NCBI RefSeq assembly: GCF_038900095.1
Contig: NZ_JBBMQQ010000009.1
Span: 115,237-179,236 of the forward strand
Source: Hoeflea sp038900095
GTDB taxonomy: Bacteria; Pseudomonadota; Alphaproteobacteria; Rhizobiales; Rhizobiaceae
DNA: 64,000 bases
Reading direction: 5' to 3'
Each line of letters begins with the position of its first letter. The first letter of the stretch is position 1. Below, piece after piece: positions 60,975 through 64,000 of the stretch. The position numbers and the translations under genes are program-made. The notes under the pieces are model-generated. The model worked only from the letters and a program-made list of their open reading frames with translations, made no database searches and was not told where the DNA came from.

Positions 60975-61811
60975 TTACTTCTTGCGCTGATGACGCGAGC
61001 GCATGATGAACTTGTCGGTCGACTTGTTCGAGCGCGTGCGCTTGCCCTTGGTCGGCTTGCCCCATGGGCTGACCGGATGACGACCGCCGGATGTACGGCC
61101 TTCGCCGCCGCCGTGCGGGTGATCGACGGGGTTCATCGCAACACCGCGGACATGCGGGCGCTTGCCCTTCCAGCGGGAGCGGCCAGCCTTACCGTCGTTG
61201 ATGTTGAGGTGATCCGGGTTGGAAACCGCACCGACCGTTGCAAGGCAAGTGCCCTGCACCAGGCGCTGTTCACCCGAATTGAGACGCAGGATCGCCATGC
61301 CCTGGTCGCGACCGACCAGCTGGGCGTATCCACCGGCCGAACGGGCCACCTGGCCGCCCTTGGCAGGCTTCATCTCGATGTTGTGGATGATCGTGCCGAC
61401 CGGCATGAACTGAAGCGGCATGCAATTGCCCGGCTTCACGTCCACGGCCTTGTCCGACGAAATCACCTTGTCGCCAGCAGCCAGACGCTGCGGAGCGAGA
61501 ATGTATGACTTTTCGCCATCGGCGTAAGTGATCAGCGCGATGAATGCGGTCCGGTTCGGATCGTATTCCATACGCTCGACGGTGGCTTCAACATCGAACT
61601 TGCGACGCTTGAAATCGACCATGCGGTAGGTGCGCTTGTGACCGCCACCGATCGACTGTGCGGTAACACGGCCGTGGTTGTTGCGGCCACCCTTGCTGTG
61701 GAGACCCTGGGTCAGCGACTTGACCGGCTTTCCGCGATGAAGACCCGAACGATCAACGATGACCAGCTGACGCTGGCTCGGGGTCGTCGGATTGTAACTT
61801 TTCAGTGCCAT
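60975..61811 (-). CDS. rplB: 50S ribosomal protein L2
   Basis: 278 residues with RGVAMNPVDHPHGGGEGRTSGGRHPVSPWG, the conserved peptidyl-transferase-proximal segment including the key His. Needed for subunit joining and catalysis. Confidence 0.98.
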   Translation of the reverse strand: MALKSYNPTTPSQRQLVIVDRSGLHRGKPVKSLTQGLHSKGGRNNHGRVTAQSIGGGHKRTYRMVDFKRRKFDVEATVERMEYDPNRTAFIALITYADGEKSYILAPQRLAAGDKVISSDKAVDVKPGNCMPLQFMPVGTIIHNIEMKPAKGGQVARSAGGYAQLVGRDQGMAILRLNSGEQRLVQGTCLATVGAVSNPDHLNINDGKAGRSRWKGKRPHVRGVAMNPVDHPHGGGEGRTSGGRHPVSPWGKPTKGKRTRSNKSTDKFIMRSRHQRKK

Positions 61812-61850
61812 TTTCCTGTTCCCTTTTGGGGGCTAGTTTCCGCCCGGCCC

Positions 61851-62144
61851 TTACAGACCGGTGGAGACGTCAATCGACTGACCTTCGGCAAGCGTAACAT
61901 ACGCCTTTTTCACATCGGTCTGGCGACCGGCGATGCCACGGAAGCGCTTGGTCTTGCCCTTGCGCACCAGCGTGTTGACAGCCGTTACCTTGACACCGAA
62001 CAGCGCTTCAACAGCAGCCTTGATTTCTGGCTTGGAAGCACGTCGGGCAACATTGAAGACAACCTGGTTCTGATCGGACACCAGCGTCGACTTTTCGGTG
62101 ATCGCCGGAGAGACGATCACATCATAGTGGCGAAGATCCGTCAT
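61851..62144 (-). CDS. rplW: 50S ribosomal protein L23
   Basis: 97 residues with YDVIVSPAITEKSTLVSDQN and VNTLVRKGKTKRFRG. Docking site for trigger factor and SRP at the tunnel exit. Overlaps rplD by 4 bases. Confidence 0.98.
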   Translation of the reverse strand: MTDLRHYDVIVSPAITEKSTLVSDQNQVVFNVARRASKPEIKAAVEALFGVKVTAVNTLVRKGKTKRFRGIAGRQTDVKKAYVTLAEGQSIDVSTGL

Positions 62145-62761
62145 TTGAAGCGCTCCTCCAGAGCAGCAACCGCGTCCTTCGACAAGACCAGCTTGCCGCG
62201 ACGCAGGATGTCGTAGACATTGATACCCTGGACCGGCAGAACGTCCACGTTCGGGATGTTCTTGGCCGCAAGGCGGAAATTCTGGTCCAGCTCGGCGCCG
62301 CCGATGAACAGGGCATTGGTCAGGCCCAGCTTCGAGAGCGAACCGGTCAGTGCCTTGGTCTTGGCTTCGGCTGCGGTCAGGTTGTCGACAACGATGATGT
62401 CGGAAGCCTGGGCCTTGGCCGAGAGCGCATGACGCAGAGCCAGTGCGCGAACCTTCTTGGGAAGGTCATGTGCATGGCTGCGAAGTACCGGACCGTGAGC
62501 CCGGCCACCGCCGCGGAACTGCGGAGCGCTTGCAGCGTGGTGACGGGCGCGGCCCGTACCCTTCTGCTTGAACATCTTGGCACCGGTGCGGGCGACTTCG
62601 GAACGGCCGAGGGTCTTGTGACCGCCCTGCTGCTTCTTGGCCAGCTGCCAGCGCACGATGCGCTGGATCAGATCCTGGCGCGGGTCGAGACCGAAGATCG
62701 CGTCGGAAAGAGAAATCTTTCCTGCGGCCTTGCCCTCAAGTGTGGTGACGGTGAGATCCAT
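62141..62761 (-). CDS. rplD: 50S ribosomal protein L4
   Basis: 206 residues with TRGRSEVARTGAK-like core (here KTLGRSEVARTGAKMFKQKG), GTGRARHHAASAPQFRGGG. It lines the exit tunnel and is the S10-operon autoregulator in enterobacteria. Shares one base with rplC and overlaps rplW by 4. Confidence 0.98.
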   Translation of the reverse strand: MDLTVTTLEGKAAGKISLSDAIFGLDPRQDLIQRIVRWQLAKKQQGGHKTLGRSEVARTGAKMFKQKGTGRARHHAASAPQFRGGGRAHGPVLRSHAHDLPKKVRALALRHALSAKAQASDIIVVDNLTAAEAKTKALTGSLSKLGLTNALFIGGAELDQNFRLAAKNIPNVDVLPVQGINVYDILRRGKLVLSKDAVAALEERFK

Positions 62762-63465
62762 TATTCGGCTCCCTCATTCGATACGTTGGCTGCAGCGCGG
62801 AGCGCGGCAGGAATAGGCGCATCAGCCGGGATGCCGGACTTGACGGCGTCGCGAACGACGATCCAGGTTCCCTTGGAGCCCGGTACCGCGCCCTTGATCA
62901 GGATCAGGCCGCGTTCGGCATCGGTCGAAACAATTTCGAGGTTCTGCGTAGTGACGCGGGTCTGGCCCATGTGACCAGCCATCTTCTTGCCCTTCCAGAC
63001 CTTGCCCGGATCCTGGTTGGAACCGGTCGAGCCGTGCGAACGGTGCGAAACCGAAACACCATGGGTAGCGCGAAGACCGCCAAAGCCGTGGCGCTTCATG
63101 GCGCCGGCAAAGCCCTTACCCTGGGTGATACCGGAGACATCGACCAACTGACCTGGAACGAAGTGCTCGGCCGTGATCTCGGCGCCGACATCGATCAAGT
63201 TGTCCGAACTCACGCGGAACTCGACCAGCTTGGCCTTGGGCTCGACATTGGCGATGGCGAAGTTGCCGCGCATTGCCTTGGACGTATTCTTTACCTTGGC
63301 CACGCCGGCTCCGAGCTGAACAGCAGTGTAGCCGTTCTTCTCTTCCGTACGCTGGGCCACCACCTGGCAGTTTTCCAACCGCAGGACGGTTACGGGGACA
63401 TGCTCGCCGGCGTCATTGTAGACCCGCGTCATTCCCAATTTTTGTGCAATCACACCTGAACGCAT
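62761..63465 (-). CDS. rplC: 50S ribosomal protein L3
   Basis: 234 residues starting MRSGVIAQKLGMTRVYNDAG with the extended-loop segment VSHRSHGSTGSNQDPGKVWKGKKMAGHMG. The Gln in GSNQDPG is the site methylated by PrmB in many bacteria. An alanine-rich C-terminal tail is typical of alphaproteobacteria. Confidence 0.98.
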   Translation of the reverse strand: MRSGVIAQKLGMTRVYNDAGEHVPVTVLRLENCQVVAQRTEEKNGYTAVQLGAGVAKVKNTSKAMRGNFAIANVEPKAKLVEFRVSSDNLIDVGAEITAEHFVPGQLVDVSGITQGKGFAGAMKRHGFGGLRATHGVSVSHRSHGSTGSNQDPGKVWKGKKMAGHMGQTRVTTQNLEIVSTDAERGLILIKGAVPGSKGTWIVVRDAVKSGIPADAPIPAALRAAANVSNEGAE

Positions 63466-63543
63466 CGGTTCATTCCTCTTGAGATGAGCCTGTCGGGGCC
63501 TTGCCCCTTCATGCCTCGTTCCCTGTCTTTAAGGCCCAGGGCC

Positions 63544-63852
63544 TTAAAGCTTGATTTCCACATCGACGCCCGCGGCGAGATCCAGCTTCATAAGCGCATC
63601 TACGGTCTGCGGTGTCGGATCAACAATATCGAGAAGACGCTTATGAGTGCGCATTTCGAACTGCTCGCGGCTCTTCTTGTCGATGTGCGGCGACCTGTTG
63701 ACAGTGAATTTTTCGATCCGTGTCGGCAGCGGCACCGGGCCACGTACGCTTGCGCCGGTCCGCTTTGCCGTCGACACGATTTCACGCGTGGAGGCGTCAA
63801 GGATCCGGTGGTCAAACGCCTTGAGGCGGATGCGGATGTTCTGGCCGTTCAT
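63544..63852 (-). CDS. rpsJ: 30S ribosomal protein S10
   Basis: 102 residues with IRIRLKAFDHRILDASTREIV and PLPTRIEKFTVNRSPHIDKKSREQFE. Small-subunit head protein that also serves as NusE in antitermination. First ribosomal gene of the S10 segment, 71 bases after tuf. Confidence 0.98.
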   Translation of the reverse strand: MNGQNIRIRLKAFDHRILDASTREIVSTAKRTGASVRGPVPLPTRIEKFTVNRSPHIDKKSREQFEMRTHKRLLDIVDPTPQTVDALMKLDLAAGVDVEIKL

Positions 63853-63923
63853 TCGACTTGTCCTTGCTTGTGTGAGAACCGCATGGCCCGGAAATTCCGG
63901 ACCATGCGCCCTGACCCAGTTTG

Positions 63924-64000
63924 TTACTCGATGATCGAAGCGACGATGCCGGCGCCGACGGTGCGGCCGCCTTCGCGGATGGCGAAGCGGAGCTTCTCTT
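63924..64000 (-). CDS. tuf: Elongation factor Tu, C-terminal fragment (partial)
   Basis: Only the last 25 residues lie in the window: EKLRFAIREGGRTVGAGIVA then SIIE and a TAA stop, the exact C-terminus of EF-Tu. The gene continues past the right edge. Its position before rpsJ is the usual str/S10 junction. Confidence 0.95.
   Translation of the reverse strand, partial: EKLRFAIREGGRTVGAGIVASIIE

Overview
The window is about 64 kb of a GC-rich chromosome from an alphaproteobacterium, most likely a member of the Hyphomicrobiales (Rhizobiales). The evidence is a PhyR/NepR/EcfG general stress module, HWE-family histidine kinases, an ATP12-type chaperone, DUF1489, DUF2254 and DUF1328 proteins, and a ribosomal gene order tuf-rpsJ...secY-adk-rpsM-rpsK-rpoA-rplQ. 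Genus cannot be decided from the window. I see no insertion sequence, prophage, CRISPR array or rRNA operon, and there is one tRNA, tRNA-Leu(GAG).

Layout. 1-10 kb holds housekeeping and membrane genes: a partial inner-membrane DnaJ-like protein with a VWA partner, DUF1489, a small conserved protein, sdaA, an unlisted 33-residue membrane peptide, DUF599-DUF3253-EamA in an overlapping run, an OpgC/DUF1624-type membrane protein, an ICMT-like methyltransferase, a MerR regulator and mgtE. 10-15 kb holds an orphan small gene, a MOFRL glycerate kinase and a TIM-barrel/Gfo-Idh-MocA sugar pair. 14.7-21.8 kb is a complete branched-chain-type ABC uptake operon, with a divergent AraC regulator whose probable operator is visible. 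Its last gene is one unbroken frame joining the ATPase LivF to an aromatic-aldehyde-type dehydrogenase.

21.8-33.9 kb is a general-stress-response island. ecfG and nepR lie divergent to phyR, two HWE kinases are nearby, and six exact GGAAC-N16-CGTT promoters (plus two CATT variants) stand in front of nepR-ecfG, phyR, a small Cys protein, DUF2254, CsbD, an AI-2E-type transporter, a double PRC-barrel protein and a DUF883-to-Dps run. The sequence therefore shows both the regulators and a local regulon.

33.9-49 kb carries the tRNA, lipB, a glutathione-dependent formaldehyde oxidation pair (adhC, fghA) beside an XRE regulator, then a long minus-strand run (lipoprotein, DUF1330, ATP12, HAD phosphatase, pseudouridine synthase, crcB, flavodoxin, PanE-like, rarA, DegP-like protease), then divergent msrP-msrQ. 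49-64 kb is the minus-strand S10-spc-alpha ribosomal superoperon from the tail of tuf to rplQ. It has a promoter and long leader before rpsM and an unusually wide gap with a hairpin at the S10/spc boundary.
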